A DNA stretch of 43,027 bases from DATLOJ01 sp035536315. GTDB taxonomy: Bacteria > Actinomycetota > CADDZG01 > JAHWKV01. Shown one piece after another: positions 8,334-16,901 of this stretch. Numbering within the stretch: the first letter of the stretch is position 1; each line of letters starts with the position of its first letter. Position numbers and translations under genes: made by a program. The stretch is taken from the NCBI GenBank assembly GCA_035536315.1, contig DATLOJ010000075.1, positions 1-43,027 on the forward strand. The letters are read 5' to 3'. The notes beneath the pieces were generated by a model. It searched no databases. It was given only the letters and a program-made list of their open reading frames with translations, and was not told the DNA's origin.

Positions 8334-9758
8334 ATGGCTCTTCCATCGCAAGAGAAGGACTTTGCTTCCTGGTATCAGGAAGTCGTAAAGCTGGCCGAGC
8401 TGGCCGAGCCTTCACTTGTCCGCGGGACTCAGGTGATTCGGCCCTACGGCTACGCGATCTGGGAAGCAATTCAGGCCGGGCTCGACCAAAGGATCAAGAA
8501 GACCGGCCACGTGAACATGTACTTCCCACTGTTCATCCCTCAGAAGCTGCTGGAAAAGGAGGCCGAACACGTCGAGGGGTTTGCGCCCGAGGTGGCGACC
8601 GTCACCCACGCCGGCGGCAAGAAGCTCGATGAGCCGATCGTTGTTCGGCCAACGTCCGAAACGATTATCTGGGCGACGTATGCGAAGTGGATTCAGAGTT
8701 ACCGCGACCTGCCTCTTCTTTACAACCAGTGGGCCAACGTTGTGCGCTGGGAGTTGCGCACGCGCCTATTCCTGAGAACCACCGAGTTTCTATGGCAAGA
8801 GGGCCATACCGCTCACGAGACTGAGGAAGAGGCGACGCAGGAAGCGCACATGATCCTTCTGGATGTTTACCGGGCTGCTCTGGAGGAGGACTTTGCCATC
8901 CCGTTGCTGGTTGGGCGCAAGAGCGAGATGCAGCGTTTTCCCGGGGCAGTCGAGACGTTCGCGATCGAAGCCCTGATGCGAGACGGTAAAGCCTTACAGG
9001 CCGGAACTTCTCACTACCTCGGAGAGAATTTCGCCCGTGCCTACGACGTCAAGTTCCTCGGCAGGGACGGCAAGGAGCACTACGCCTTCGCGACTTCATG
9101 GGGTGTGTCGACCCGGCTTGTTGGGGGTTTGATCATGGCCCACGGAGACAACAAGGGCTTGCGCCTTCCTCCCAAGCTGGCTCCCTATCAAGTGGTCGTC
9201 GTCCCCATCTACAAGTCGGAGGACGAGAGAGTCCGCGTGATGGAGGCAGCGCAGCGCATCGCCGAAAACTCCCCGAACCTCCGGATCAAGGTGGACGCAA
9301 GAGAGGAGCACAGACCCGGCTACAAGTTCAACGAATGGGAGTTGAAAGGTGTCCCGTTGAGGATCGACATCGGACCCCGTGACCTCGACAACGGCTCTGT
9401 TTCGATTGCGCGCCGAGACACGAGTGAGAAGCTCTCGGTTCCCGTGGAGTCGCTGTCTTCGGAACTGCCCCGGCTTCTAGACGAAATTCAGAAAACTTTG
9501 TATGACCAGGCCCTCGAGTTTCGCGAAAGCAGGACCTTTCACCCCAAGAGTTACGACGAGCTTCGGCAGGTGATCGCCGACCCTGGAGGGTTTGCAGTCG
9601 CATCCTGGTGCGCGAGCCCCGAGTGCGAAGCCAAGGTGAAAGAGGAGACGAAGGCGACCATCCGTGTACTGCCTCTGGACCGCACCGACCCTGACCGCCC
9701 GTGCATCGTTTGCGGCGAGTCCGGCGTAGAGGAAGCCACCTGGGCAGAGTCTTACTAG
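8334..9758 (+). CDS. proS: Prolyl-tRNA synthetase, eukaryote/archaea-like type
   Basis: A class II synthetase that charges tRNA-Pro. At 474 residues it lacks the large editing insertion of typical bacterial ProRS. It shows the eukaryote/archaea-like architecture: N-terminal FASWYQEVVKLAELAE, RGTQVIRPYGYAIWE, motif 2 region RWELRTRLFLRTTEFLWQEG and HTAH, then an anticodon domain. A C-terminal extension carries four cysteines (CASPEC and CIVCG) likely to bind zinc and ends with Tyr, as in that subclass. The ATG start follows rseP by 38 bases. This form is found in a minority of bacteria such as Thermus. Confidence 0.95.
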   Translation: MALPSQEKDFASWYQEVVKLAELAEPSLVRGTQVIRPYGYAIWEAIQAGLDQRIKKTGHVNMYFPLFIPQKLLEKEAEHVEGFAPEVATVTHAGGKKLDEPIVVRPTSETIIWATYAKWIQSYRDLPLLYNQWANVVRWELRTRLFLRTTEFLWQEGHTAHETEEEATQEAHMILLDVYRAALEEDFAIPLLVGRKSEMQRFPGAVETFAIEALMRDGKALQAGTSHYLGENFARAYDVKFLGRDGKEHYAFATSWGVSTRLVGGLIMAHGDNKGLRLPPKLAPYQVVVVPIYKSEDERVRVMEAAQRIAENSPNLRIKVDAREEHRPGYKFNEWELKGVPLRIDIGPRDLDNGSVSIARRDTSEKLSVPVESLSSELPRLLDEIQKTLYDQALEFRESRTFHPKSYDELRQVIADPGGFAVASWCASPECEAKVKEETKATIRVLPLDRTDPDRPCIVCGESGVEEATWAESY

Positions 9759-9799
9759 AGATTCACATGAACGTCGCCCCCTACCTCGCCGAATAGGCC

Positions 9800-10999
9800 T
9801 TGGCAAGGTCTCGAATCGCTGCTCCACCGGACGATTACCTTTACCGGCAGCGGCTCACCTATCGGCAGAACCGCCACGAACTGCACTTCGACATCGCGGA
9901 AGGTCTCTTCAGTGCTGCAACTATCGACGAAGGCACTCGCTACCTGCTGCGATGGCTGGGCGGCCCGGCCACGCACCCGGTCCGGTCGGTGCTCGATCTT
10001 GGATGCGGCTACGGACCGATCGGCATCACGCTGGCAGCGTTCAATGCCGACCGCTCGGTGCTGTGCACGGACCGTGACGCGCTGGCAGTCGAGTATTCAG
10101 CGTGGAACGCCAAGCTGAATGGTCTCGACGACCGAGTGCAAGCAATGGCCAGCGTCGGCTTGGACGACGTGCCCGTCGGGCGGCAGTTCGATCTCGTCGT
10201 CTCGAACATCCCCGCAAAGGTCGGACCCTCAGCGTTGGCCGAGTTCCTCTTCGGAGGCGTCCCCTGGCTGTCCGACGGGGGGCGTATCGCGGTTGTCGTA
10301 ATCGATCGGATTCGACCCATGGTCGACGAGTACCTCGAGTCGGCAAGCTGCGAGGTCCTTGACCGCCACGACAACCGACGATACGGCGTTCGGGTATTCA
10401 GGCCCACGGGCATGGTGATAGCGCCGAAGGACGACCCATACGATCGGGGGCCTGCTCGTCGGTTCGAGTTCGAGGGCACGTCGTGGACGGTCGTCCCGAC
10501 CTTTACCCTGCCGGAGTTCGACACTCTCTCGTACTCGACGCAACTAGCCCTTTCGCTTCTGCCCAACGGATCAACGAGGTACGTGGTTGCTGGCGTCGGC
10601 CACGGCCACATACCCACGTTCCTCTCGGTTCGGGCGCCACTCGTCCCCTTGTGCATGGTCGATCGCGATCTTTTGGCGCTCCGGGTGGCTCAGGACACGC
10701 TCACTCGGCTCGATCGGGAGGTTTCGGTCGAAGTACGTCACGCATCGCGCCCGTCCGATGTCGAGCGGACCGGTGAGGACTGCGTCGTCGTGCGCCTCGA
10801 CAAACGCGAGCCCGTCGCAGTCACCGCCGAAACAGTTCGTAGGCTTGCTGCGAGCGCCAAAGGCCGTGGCACCACCATCATTCACGGCCGGACAGCGGAT
10901 GTCGTGCGCGTCCTCAACGTGGTTCGTATATCGGCCAAGCTCGAGGTCTCAAAGGAAGTCCGTAATCGAGGTCACGCCGCCGCGCAGCTCTCCGCTTGA
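9800..10999 (+). CDS. Two-domain SAM-dependent methyltransferase, RsmC/RlmG-like
   Basis: A 399-residue class I methyltransferase. Residues ~25-205 form an MTS-type domain with the SAM loop DLGCGYGPIG (66-75), an acidic TDRD strand end (90-93) and SNIPAK (135-140) in place of the usual NPP motif. Residues ~222-385 look like a second, degenerate copy: VAGVGHGH (263-270) and VDRD (287-290) align with the first two motifs, but no catalytic motif is seen. RsmC and RlmG methylate rRNA guanines, so an rRNA or tRNA base is a likely substrate, but the NIPAK change makes this uncertain. The TTG start has no ribosome-binding site; a 9-codon frame (9767-9796) ends just before it. Confidence 0.75.
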   Translation: MARSRIAAPPDDYLYRQRLTYRQNRHELHFDIAEGLFSAATIDEGTRYLLRWLGGPATHPVRSVLDLGCGYGPIGITLAAFNADRSVLCTDRDALAVEYSAWNAKLNGLDDRVQAMASVGLDDVPVGRQFDLVVSNIPAKVGPSALAEFLFGGVPWLSDGGRIAVVVIDRIRPMVDEYLESASCEVLDRHDNRRYGVRVFRPTGMVIAPKDDPYDRGPARRFEFEGTSWTVVPTFTLPEFDTLSYSTQLALSLLPNGSTRYVVAGVGHGHIPTFLSVRAPLVPLCMVDRDLLALRVAQDTLTRLDREVSVEVRHASRPSDVERTGEDCVVVRLDKREPVAVTAETVRRLAASAKGRGTTIIHGRTADVVRVLNVVRISAKLEVSKEVRNRGHAAAQLSA

Positions 11000-11003
11000 C
11001 GAT

Positions 11004-11135
11004 AAGAGCGCCAGGCGCCGGTGGGCGTTCGGTCTGCTGCTCTGTGCCGGTCGTCTCCGTCCTTACCCCGGGCAGCGAGCCGAGTTTATGACCGCGTCGG
11101 TTTATACTTTCCTGTATTAGGAGCGCCCAGGCGCC
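11004..11135 (+). repeat. Pair of near-identical GC-rich palindromic repeats flanking a -10-like site
   Basis: GAGCGCCAGGCGCC at 11004-11017 recurs with one inserted C at 11121-11135. Each copy contains an inverted repeat (GCGCC/GGCGC). They lie either side of the possible rimP-operon -10 element at 11103-11108. They might be operator sites, but two short GC-rich copies could also arise by chance. Confidence 0.35.
11103..11108 (+). promoter_or_regulatory. Possible -10 element of the rimP-nusA-infB operon
   Basis: TATACT at 11103-11108 is a good -10 hexamer within the 219-base gap before rimP. No convincing -35 hexamer is found 16-18 bases upstream. A transcript starting near 11115 would run straight into the terminator at 11150-11176. 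Confidence 0.35.
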
Positions 11136-11149
11136 CTGACGCTTTGTGC

Positions 11150-11176
11150 AAAGTGGGCCTTTTTGCCCACTTTTTT
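11150..11176 (+). terminator. Intrinsic terminator/attenuator in the rimP leader
   Basis: AAAGTGGGC (11150-11158) pairs perfectly with GCCCACTTT (11165-11173) around a 6-base loop, and six T residues (11171-11176) follow. It lies 43 bases before the rimP start. It may end the methyltransferase transcript, or act as an attenuator for the rimP-nusA-infB operon, whose product NusA itself modulates termination. Confidence 0.85.
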
Positions 11177-11218
11177 ATTCACAGAGTGACAATTGTCTCG
11201 ACGAACAGGAGGTGGAAA

Positions 11219-11728
11219 GTGGGCCAGCCGGAGGTTTTGCGGGCCCTAAAAGCCACCTTCGAGGCAATCCTGGCCCCCCAGAATCTGGAATTGGTCGATG
11301 TTTCCTTTCTCCCGTCCGATCGTGGGCGAATCCTGGAGGTCCTGATCGACCGCGAAGGCGAAAAGCTCTCTCTGGATGAGATTGCGGCTGTCTCGGAGGA
11401 GATTTCAAGGGCGCTCGACGTGGACGACCCGATCGAGGGCAGGTACACGCTAGAGGTGGCTTCGGCCGGGATAGAGCGGCCTCTCACCAAGCCGTCCGAC
11501 TACGTTCGTTTCCAGGGCAGCCAGATCAAAGTGAAGGTCGTTGAGCCCATCGAAGGGCGTCGCAACTTCAACGGGGCAATCCTGTCGAGCAACGAGGATG
11601 CCTTTGTCCTCGAGGTCGAAGGTGAAGAAAGAGTCGAGATCCCGTACGACAGCGTGGGCAAAGCCAGGCTCGTCGTCGACTGGGACGCCGAATTCAAACG
11701 AGCAAGCCGGGGTCGTAAGACCGGTTGA
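11219..11728 (+). CDS. rimP: Ribosome maturation factor RimP
   Basis: RimP assists late assembly of the 30S subunit. The 169-residue product shows the family's N-terminal alpha/beta domain (LELVDVSFLPSDRGRILEV, then LIDREGEKLSLDEIAAVSEEI), the VASAGIERPLTKPSDYVRF motif, and a C-terminal SH3-like barrel. GTG at 11219 is chosen because AGGAGG (11207-11212) precedes it by six bases; the frame is open upstream through the terminator, which cannot be coding. It is the first gene of the rimP-nusA-infB cluster. Confidence 0.94.
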   Translation: MGQPEVLRALKATFEAILAPQNLELVDVSFLPSDRGRILEVLIDREGEKLSLDEIAAVSEEISRALDVDDPIEGRYTLEVASAGIERPLTKPSDYVRFQGSQIKVKVVEPIEGRRNFNGAILSSNEDAFVLEVEGEERVEIPYDSVGKARLVVDWDAEFKRASRGRKTG

Positions 11729-11741
11729 CAGGAGGAAGCTG

Positions 11742-12953
11742 ATGGATCCAATCGATATGGATGCGCTCAAGCTGGTCGAGCGCGAAAAAGGAATTTCGTA
11801 CGAAAGCGTCGTGCAAGCTTTGGAGCAAGCACTGGCAGCGGCTTACAAACGCTCGCCGGGTGCTGCCGGCAACGAAGCGCGGGTGGAGATCGACAGACGA
11901 ACGGGACACGTGCGCGTCTTCGCGCAGGAGGGCGACTTCAACGAGGAGACCGGCGAATTCACGATGACCAAGGAGTGGGAGGACACCCCTCCGGACTTTG
12001 GCCGCATCGCTGCGCAGACCGCCAAACAGGTGATCCTGCAAAGGATCAGAGATGCCGAGCGGGAGATCACCTACGGCGAGTATTCAGGACGCGAGGGAGA
12101 CATCGTCACGGCAATCGTTCAGCAGGCCGACCCTCGCTACGTCCTGCTCGACCTCGGCCGGGGGGTGGAGGCCCTTCTTCCCCAGCAGGAGCAGGTTGCG
12201 GGGGAGCGGTACGACCACGGTTCCCGCCTGAAGGCGTACATCGTGGAGGTCCGCAGGTCTCCGCGAGGCCCGCAGATCATCTGTTCTCGGACCCACCCCA
12301 ACCTGATTCGCAAGCTCTTCGAGTTGGAAGTTCCCGAAATCATGGACGGCATCGTTGAGATCAAGGGTGTGGCGCGAGAGGCAGGGCATCGTTCGAAGAT
12401 CGCAGTGGCGTCCAACGACCCAAACGTCGACCCGACTGGAGCTTGCGTCGGGCCGAAAGGCTCGCGTGTGCGAATGGTGGTGACGGAGCTGCGCGGAGAG
12501 AAGGTCGACATCATCGAGTGGTCCGAGGAGGCGGAGAAGTTCGTCGCGAACGCGCTCTCCCCGGCGAAAGTGAAGGAGGTCGTCACGGATTCCGACTCGC
12601 AGACTGCAGAGGTAACGGTTCCGGATTTCCAGCTGTCTTTGGCTATCGGCAAGGAAGGTCAGAACGCCAGACTCGCCGCTCGCCTCACCGGATGGAGGGT
12701 CGACATCAAGTCCGAGATGCAGATCACCCAGGAAAAGGCCAGGAAGGCAAAGGAAACGGCCCCGCCGAAATCCACGGCCCAGGCCTCCGAGCCCGCCGCA
12801 CCCTCCGAACCGGCCGCAGAAACCCCTGAACCTGCAGATCCCGCTGCGGAAGGTACGCCCACAAATGGAGAGGCCCGGGCAGAGGCTAACGCCGAGATCA
12901 AGCTGCCGGTGGTCGAGGCGGCGGATTCAACAGACCAAGCGGAGCGCACTTGA
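11742..12953 (+). CDS. nusA: Transcription termination/antitermination factor NusA
   Basis: NusA binds RNA polymerase and modulates pausing, termination and antitermination. Domains in order: N-terminal polymerase-binding domain (residues 1-~125), S1 domain (~130-200, with GDIVTAIVQQ and GVEALLPQQE), then two KH domains (CVGPKGSRVRMVVTELRGEKVD and SLAIGKEGQNARLAARLTGW). After about residue 335 comes a low-complexity Ala/Pro/Glu tail, as in other actinobacteria. ATG at 11742 has AGGAGGA at 11730-11736. Length 403 residues. It may regulate its own operon through the leader terminator upstream. Confidence 0.96.
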   Translation: MDPIDMDALKLVEREKGISYESVVQALEQALAAAYKRSPGAAGNEARVEIDRRTGHVRVFAQEGDFNEETGEFTMTKEWEDTPPDFGRIAAQTAKQVILQRIRDAEREITYGEYSGREGDIVTAIVQQADPRYVLLDLGRGVEALLPQQEQVAGERYDHGSRLKAYIVEVRRSPRGPQIICSRTHPNLIRKLFELEVPEIMDGIVEIKGVAREAGHRSKIAVASNDPNVDPTGACVGPKGSRVRMVVTELRGEKVDIIEWSEEAEKFVANALSPAKVKEVVTDSDSQTAEVTVPDFQLSLAIGKEGQNARLAARLTGWRVDIKSEMQITQEKARKAKETAPPKSTAQASEPAAPSEPAAETPEPADPAAEGTPTNGEARAEANAEIKLPVVEAADSTDQAERT

Positions 12954-13067
12954 AGGAAGTGAGTTGCTGGAGGCTCGTAACAAGGCCAGACGCCCGCGCC
13001 TACCTACTGGAGTATCTTTTTATCTGCCCGGCTGCCGCCGGACCGACCGTCAACAGAAGCGAGACGT

Positions 13068-15245
13068 TTGAGTAAGACGCGCGTTCACGAGATAGCAAAG
13101 GAGCTGGGGTTGTCGTCGAAGGAGGCGATTGCCAAGCTCGGCGCGCTCGGAATCGAAGTGAAGAGTCACTCCTCCACGCTTAGCGATGACGAGGTACAGC
13201 GCCTCCGGTCCTCGATCAACGGTGGTGGGAAGGGCGACGTTACGGCGGCCGTGGAGCCCAAGATCAAGGGCGCAAAGAAGGCCGGGGAAAAGCCGGCCGA
13301 GACCAAGAGCGAGGCGGCCCCCAAGCCGAAGGCCAAAGCTCCCGAGGTCGCAAAGAAGGAGCCTGCCGAAAAACTCGTAGAGCCCGAACCTGTGCCGGCC
13401 CAGCCTCAGGCAGAGGCGGCCAAGCCTGCAGAAGAGCCGAAGGAAGCCGTCGCCGCCGCCGAGATCCCGGCCCCATCTGAAAACGGTGCCGTTCACATCC
13501 CAAGGGGAGCCACGGTTGAAGAGTTTGCAACCCGGATCGGCCGTCCACCCACCGAGATCATCAAACTGCTGCTTCAACTGGGCGAGATGAAGACCATTAC
13601 GCAGTCGCTCTCCGACGATGCAGTCGAGCTGCTCGGCCATGAGCTTGGAGTTGCCGTGCAGATCGTCTCGCCGGACGAGGAACCCGACGAAGTCGATGCC
13701 GAATCGGCGGAAGAGGCGGAGGATCCCTCCCTTCTGGTACCGCGGGCTCCCATTGTTACGGTCATGGGGCACGTCGATCACGGAAAGAGCTCGATACTTC
13801 AGCATTACCGCCGCAAAGAGATGCTGTCTCTGGAGTCCGGTGGGATCACGCAGGCAATCGGGGCTTACCGAGTTCACGACACTAAGGCACGTGTCGTCAC
13901 ATTCATCGACACACCGGGACACGAGGCGTTCACACAAATGCGTGCTCGCGGCGCGCAGGTCACGGATGTTGCGATCCTGGTTGTGGCAGCCGACGACGGA
14001 GTCCAGCCCCAAACGGTCGAGGCGCTCGACCATGCTCGCGCGGCGAAGGTGCCCGTGATGGTTGCGGTCAACAAGGTGGACAAGCCGGAGTCGGATCCCA
14101 TGCGTGTCAGGCAGCAGCTAGCGGAGCTCGGCCTGCAGCCGGAGGAGTGGGGCGGCGAGACAGTCTTTGTCGACGTCTCCGCGAAGGCGGGCACCAACAT
14201 GGACGATCTCCTTGAAATGATTCACCTGGTCGCCGACCTTCAGGAGCTCAAAGCCAACCCCAACGCTCCGGCCCGGGGAGTTGTGATCGAGGCCCATCTG
14301 GATAAGGGCCGGGGTGCGGTTGCCACGCTCATAGTTCAAAAAGGAACCATCAAGGTCGGTGATCCGATTGTCGCGGGCAGCTCATGGGCTCGCGTAAGAG
14401 CCCTTTCGGATGAGGTTGGAAAGCAGATCAAACAAGCCGGACCAGCCGAGCCTGTGCTTGTTACCGGATGGAGCAAGGTCCCGGCAGCGGGAGATGGATT
14501 CCGAACTGCTTCAGATGAGCGTGAAGCAAAGCACAGCGCCCAGGAACGCGAGGCTAAGCACCGTCAAGCGGAGTTCGTCGCTGGAGGTAGAACTGCAACC
14601 CTCGAGGACCTTCTTTCCAAGACCAGGACTGGCGAGATCCCAGAGCTTCGCTTGATCGTCAAGGCCGACACTCAGGGTTCGATCGAAGCGCTGGTCGATT
14701 CGATCAACAAGATGGATCAGACGATCGTGAGGACAACCGTTTTGCGCCGGGCTGTGGGCGCAGTCAACGAAAACGACGTGACGCTAGCTCAGGCGTCAGG
14801 CGCCATCGTCGTCGGCTTCAATGTTCGTCCGAATGCCGAGGCACGTCAGCTCGCTGAGAAGGAAGGCGTCGACCTTCGCGTTTACGAGGTTATCTACCAG
14901 CTTCTCGAGGACATCGAAAAAGCCACGAAGGGCCTGCTGGCACCTGTTGAGGAGGAAGTGATCCAGGGAGCGGCGGAAGTAAGAGCAACCTTCAAGATCC
15001 CAAAGGGCGTCGTCGCCGGTTCGTACGTAACCGAGGGCGTTATGCGCCGCGGAGCCCGGGCGCGGCTCATCAGGGATGGGACCGTTATTTACACCTCAGA
15101 CATTTCTTCACTGAGGCGCTTCAAGGACGATGTGAGAGAAGTCGCCGCAGGGTATGAGTGCGGCATCACGATCACGGGGTACACCGATATCCACGAGGGG
15201 GATGTCGTGGAAGCCTTCGAAATTCGAGAGGTCGCTCCGGAATAA
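13068..15245 (+). CDS. infB: Translation initiation factor IF-2
   Basis: IF-2 is the GTPase that places initiator tRNA on the 30S subunit. The protein starts with an IF2N helix-turn module (KTRVHEIAKELGLSSKEAI), has a Lys/Ala/Glu/Pro-rich linker, a second IF2N segment (~residues 145-195), then the GTPase core with G1 GHVDHGKSS (from ~residue 234), G3 DTPGHEAF and G4 NKVDK, followed by domains II-IV. The length of 725 residues is on the short side for an actinobacterium. The TTG at 13068 gives the conserved N-terminus but has only a weak ribosome-binding site. No ylxR gene is present in the 114 bases after nusA. Confidence 0.97.
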   Translation: MSKTRVHEIAKELGLSSKEAIAKLGALGIEVKSHSSTLSDDEVQRLRSSINGGGKGDVTAAVEPKIKGAKKAGEKPAETKSEAAPKPKAKAPEVAKKEPAEKLVEPEPVPAQPQAEAAKPAEEPKEAVAAAEIPAPSENGAVHIPRGATVEEFATRIGRPPTEIIKLLLQLGEMKTITQSLSDDAVELLGHELGVAVQIVSPDEEPDEVDAESAEEAEDPSLLVPRAPIVTVMGHVDHGKSSILQHYRRKEMLSLESGGITQAIGAYRVHDTKARVVTFIDTPGHEAFTQMRARGAQVTDVAILVVAADDGVQPQTVEALDHARAAKVPVMVAVNKVDKPESDPMRVRQQLAELGLQPEEWGGETVFVDVSAKAGTNMDDLLEMIHLVADLQELKANPNAPARGVVIEAHLDKGRGAVATLIVQKGTIKVGDPIVAGSSWARVRALSDEVGKQIKQAGPAEPVLVTGWSKVPAAGDGFRTASDEREAKHSAQEREAKHRQAEFVAGGRTATLEDLLSKTRTGEIPELRLIVKADTQGSIEALVDSINKMDQTIVRTTVLRRAVGAVNENDVTLAQASGAIVVGFNVRPNAEARQLAEKEGVDLRVYEVIYQLLEDIEKATKGLLAPVEEEVIQGAAEVRATFKIPKGVVAGSYVTEGVMRRGARARLIRDGTVIYTSDISSLRRFKDDVREVAAGYECGITITGYTDIHEGDVVEAFEIREVAPE

Positions 15246-15260
15246 GAGACGGGGGCACCG

Positions 15261-15554
15261 TTGTACGTAGGAATGGCCCGTTACGACTTCGTGGTTCCCG
15301 GTTCCACCTCACTCAAGGACAAGAGGCGCGTCGTGAGGAGCATGACTGCATCGGTTCGTGCCAAGTTCAACATTTCCGTAGCGGAGGTGGACCATCAGGA
15401 TCTGAGGCAAAGAGGCGCAGTGGGCTTGTGCTGCGTTTCCAACTCCTCGTTTCACGCAAGGAAGATGCTGATGGAAATCGAGAGGTTCGTTAGAGGTCAG
15501 TACGAGATCGAGATCGTAGACGTTTACACGGAGGTCACTACGCCTGATGCCTAA
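15261..15554 (+). CDS. ylxP: DUF503 family protein (YlxP-like)
   Basis: A 97-residue protein with the DUF503 pattern: STSLKDKRRVVRSM near the N-terminus, a short alpha/beta ferredoxin-like core, and AVGLCCVSN in the second half. In Bacillus the equivalent YlxP sits between infB and rbfA, exactly as here, and has been linked to ribosome assembly and RbfA; the molecular role is not settled. The TTG start is 15 bases after infB. The 3' end overlaps rbfA by eight bases, suggesting translational coupling. Confidence 0.88.
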   Translation: MYVGMARYDFVVPGSTSLKDKRRVVRSMTASVRAKFNISVAEVDHQDLRQRGAVGLCCVSNSSFHARKMLMEIERFVRGQYEIEIVDVYTEVTTPDA

Positions 15555-15942
15555 GAACTACCCCCGTTCGGAGCGCGTGGAGAGACTTGCCAAGGAAGTC
15601 CTCGGTGAAGCCATCCAGGAGCTCAAGGATCCCCGCGTCGGATTCACGACGGTGACGGCCGTGAAGCTGTCGCCGGATATGCGTCACGCGCGCGTATTCG
15701 TTAGCGCCCTTGGTACCGACGAGGAGAGGGAGGCGACCATGGAGGGTCTTCAGCGGGCTGCCCCTCATCTCCGGTCGGTACTCGCGCACGAGGTCCGGCT
15801 GAGAAAGATGCCCCAGATCGAGATTGTGGAAGACAAAACTGCGGAGCAGGGCGACCGTCTCGAACGACTATTGAGAGGCCTTGGAGTGTCGCAGCCACCT
15901 GAGGTGGAGAAGCTCGAGGATCCCGAGGAAGAGCAGCAGTGA
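15547..15942 (+). CDS. rbfA: Ribosome-binding factor A
   Basis: RbfA is a KH-like 30S maturation factor acting near the 5' end of 16S rRNA. The 131-residue product shows the family N-terminus (RSERVERLAKEVLGEAI), the DPRVGFTTVTAVKLSPDMRH segment, then ARVFVS and the LRSVLAHEVRLRKMPQI motif. It overlaps ylxP by eight bases and its TGA overlaps the GTG of the next gene. Position after infB is conserved across bacteria. Confidence 0.95.
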   Translation: MPKNYPRSERVERLAKEVLGEAIQELKDPRVGFTTVTAVKLSPDMRHARVFVSALGTDEEREATMEGLQRAAPHLRSVLAHEVRLRKMPQIEIVEDKTAEQGDRLERLLRGLGVSQPPEVEKLEDPEEEQQ

Positions 15943-16901
15943 TCAACGAGAGCGAATGGGATCGCGCGCTTGCAATGATTGCGGACTCGACCAGAGTCGC
16001 AATTTGCTGTCACGTCAATCCAGACGGTGACGCGCTCGGTTCAATGCTCGGGCTCGGTAGTTTCCTCAGGCGCCGGGGAAGCGCCGTCTGGATGAGCTGG
16101 GGGGCCGAGGCACCCTTCCCCCCGCTCCAGTACACGTTTCTTCCCATGCTCGACGAGGTGACTGCCGTGGGCTCGATCCCGGAAGACATCGGCCTGTTCA
16201 TCGCCATCGACTGTGCAGACGTCGAACGGCTCGAGCTTGCAAAGCCCAAGTTCGAGAAAGCTCCGGCCCGAATGAATATCGATCATCATGTGACCAACGT
16301 TGGCTACGCGGATGTGAACCTCGTCGACGCGAATCGCGGATCCTCATGTGAAATTGCGTACGAGCTTCTTACAAGGATTGGCGGGGAGCTGACGTCAGAT
16401 GAGGCAATGTGTTTGTACACCGGCATCGTCACGGATACCGGCAGGTTCCAGTACTCGAACACAAGCCCAGGGACTCTTCGAGTGGCCGCCGAACTACGGG
16501 AGTTGGGAGTCGACCATGAGCGCGTCTCCACCGCCGTCTACGAGTCACTTAGCTTCGAGTTTCTAAAGGTTCTTGGCATTGTTCTGTCGAGAGCGAAGAT
16601 GGAGAACGGTTTCGTCTGGAGCTTCGTCAATCAGGAAGACCTTGGGGGCCTCTCGCTGGATGAGACGGAGAATTTCATCGATACCCTTCGCGGCGTGCGC
16701 GGCTGCCGGCTGGCAGCCTTCATCAAGGAACAGCCCGAGGGCGGATACAAGATTTCTCTCAGATCTCACGGCGACGTGGATGTGGCGGCAGTGGCTTTGG
16801 ACTTTGGCGGCGGGGGCCATGCACGAGCGGCCGGATTCAGTGCCGACGGCCCCGTCGAGGCTCTTGCCGCAAAGATCAAGGAGCGGGCGGCCGTTCGATG
16901 A
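15939..16901 (+). CDS. nrnA: Bifunctional oligoribonuclease / PAP phosphatase, DHH family (NrnA)
   Basis: NrnA-type enzymes degrade nano-RNAs of 2-5 nucleotides and dephosphorylate 3'-phosphoadenosine 5'-phosphate with Mn ions. The DHH domain shows CHVNPDGDALGSMLGLGSFL (from about residue 24), the acidic AIDCAD segment, NIDHHVTN (the DHH triad region) and YTGIVTDTGRFQYSNT. The C-terminal DHHA1 domain ends in GGGGHARAAGF. Length is 320 residues. The GTG start overlaps the rbfA stop as GTGA. It completes RNA decay begun by PNPase, RNase J and RNase Y, all encoded in this window. Confidence 0.93.
   Translation: MINESEWDRALAMIADSTRVAICCHVNPDGDALGSMLGLGSFLRRRGSAVWMSWGAEAPFPPLQYTFLPMLDEVTAVGSIPEDIGLFIAIDCADVERLELAKPKFEKAPARMNIDHHVTNVGYADVNLVDANRGSSCEIAYELLTRIGGELTSDEAMCLYTGIVTDTGRFQYSNTSPGTLRVAAELRELGVDHERVSTAVYESLSFEFLKVLGIVLSRAKMENGFVWSFVNQEDLGGLSLDETENFIDTLRGVRGCRLAAFIKEQPEGGYKISLRSHGDVDVAAVALDFGGGGHARAAGFSADGPVEALAAKIKERAAVR

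Noticed and set aside
9767..9796. A 9-codon ATG frame ending three bases before the methyltransferase TTG, like the pyrH minicistron.
   Set aside because: It has only a weak ribosome-binding site, so coupling is far less supported than at pyrH.
12959..13075. A 38-codon GTG frame between nusA and infB overlapping the infB start.
   Set aside because: Its ribosome-binding site is too close, its sequence has no YlxR pattern or other recognisable features, and its overlap may be chance.
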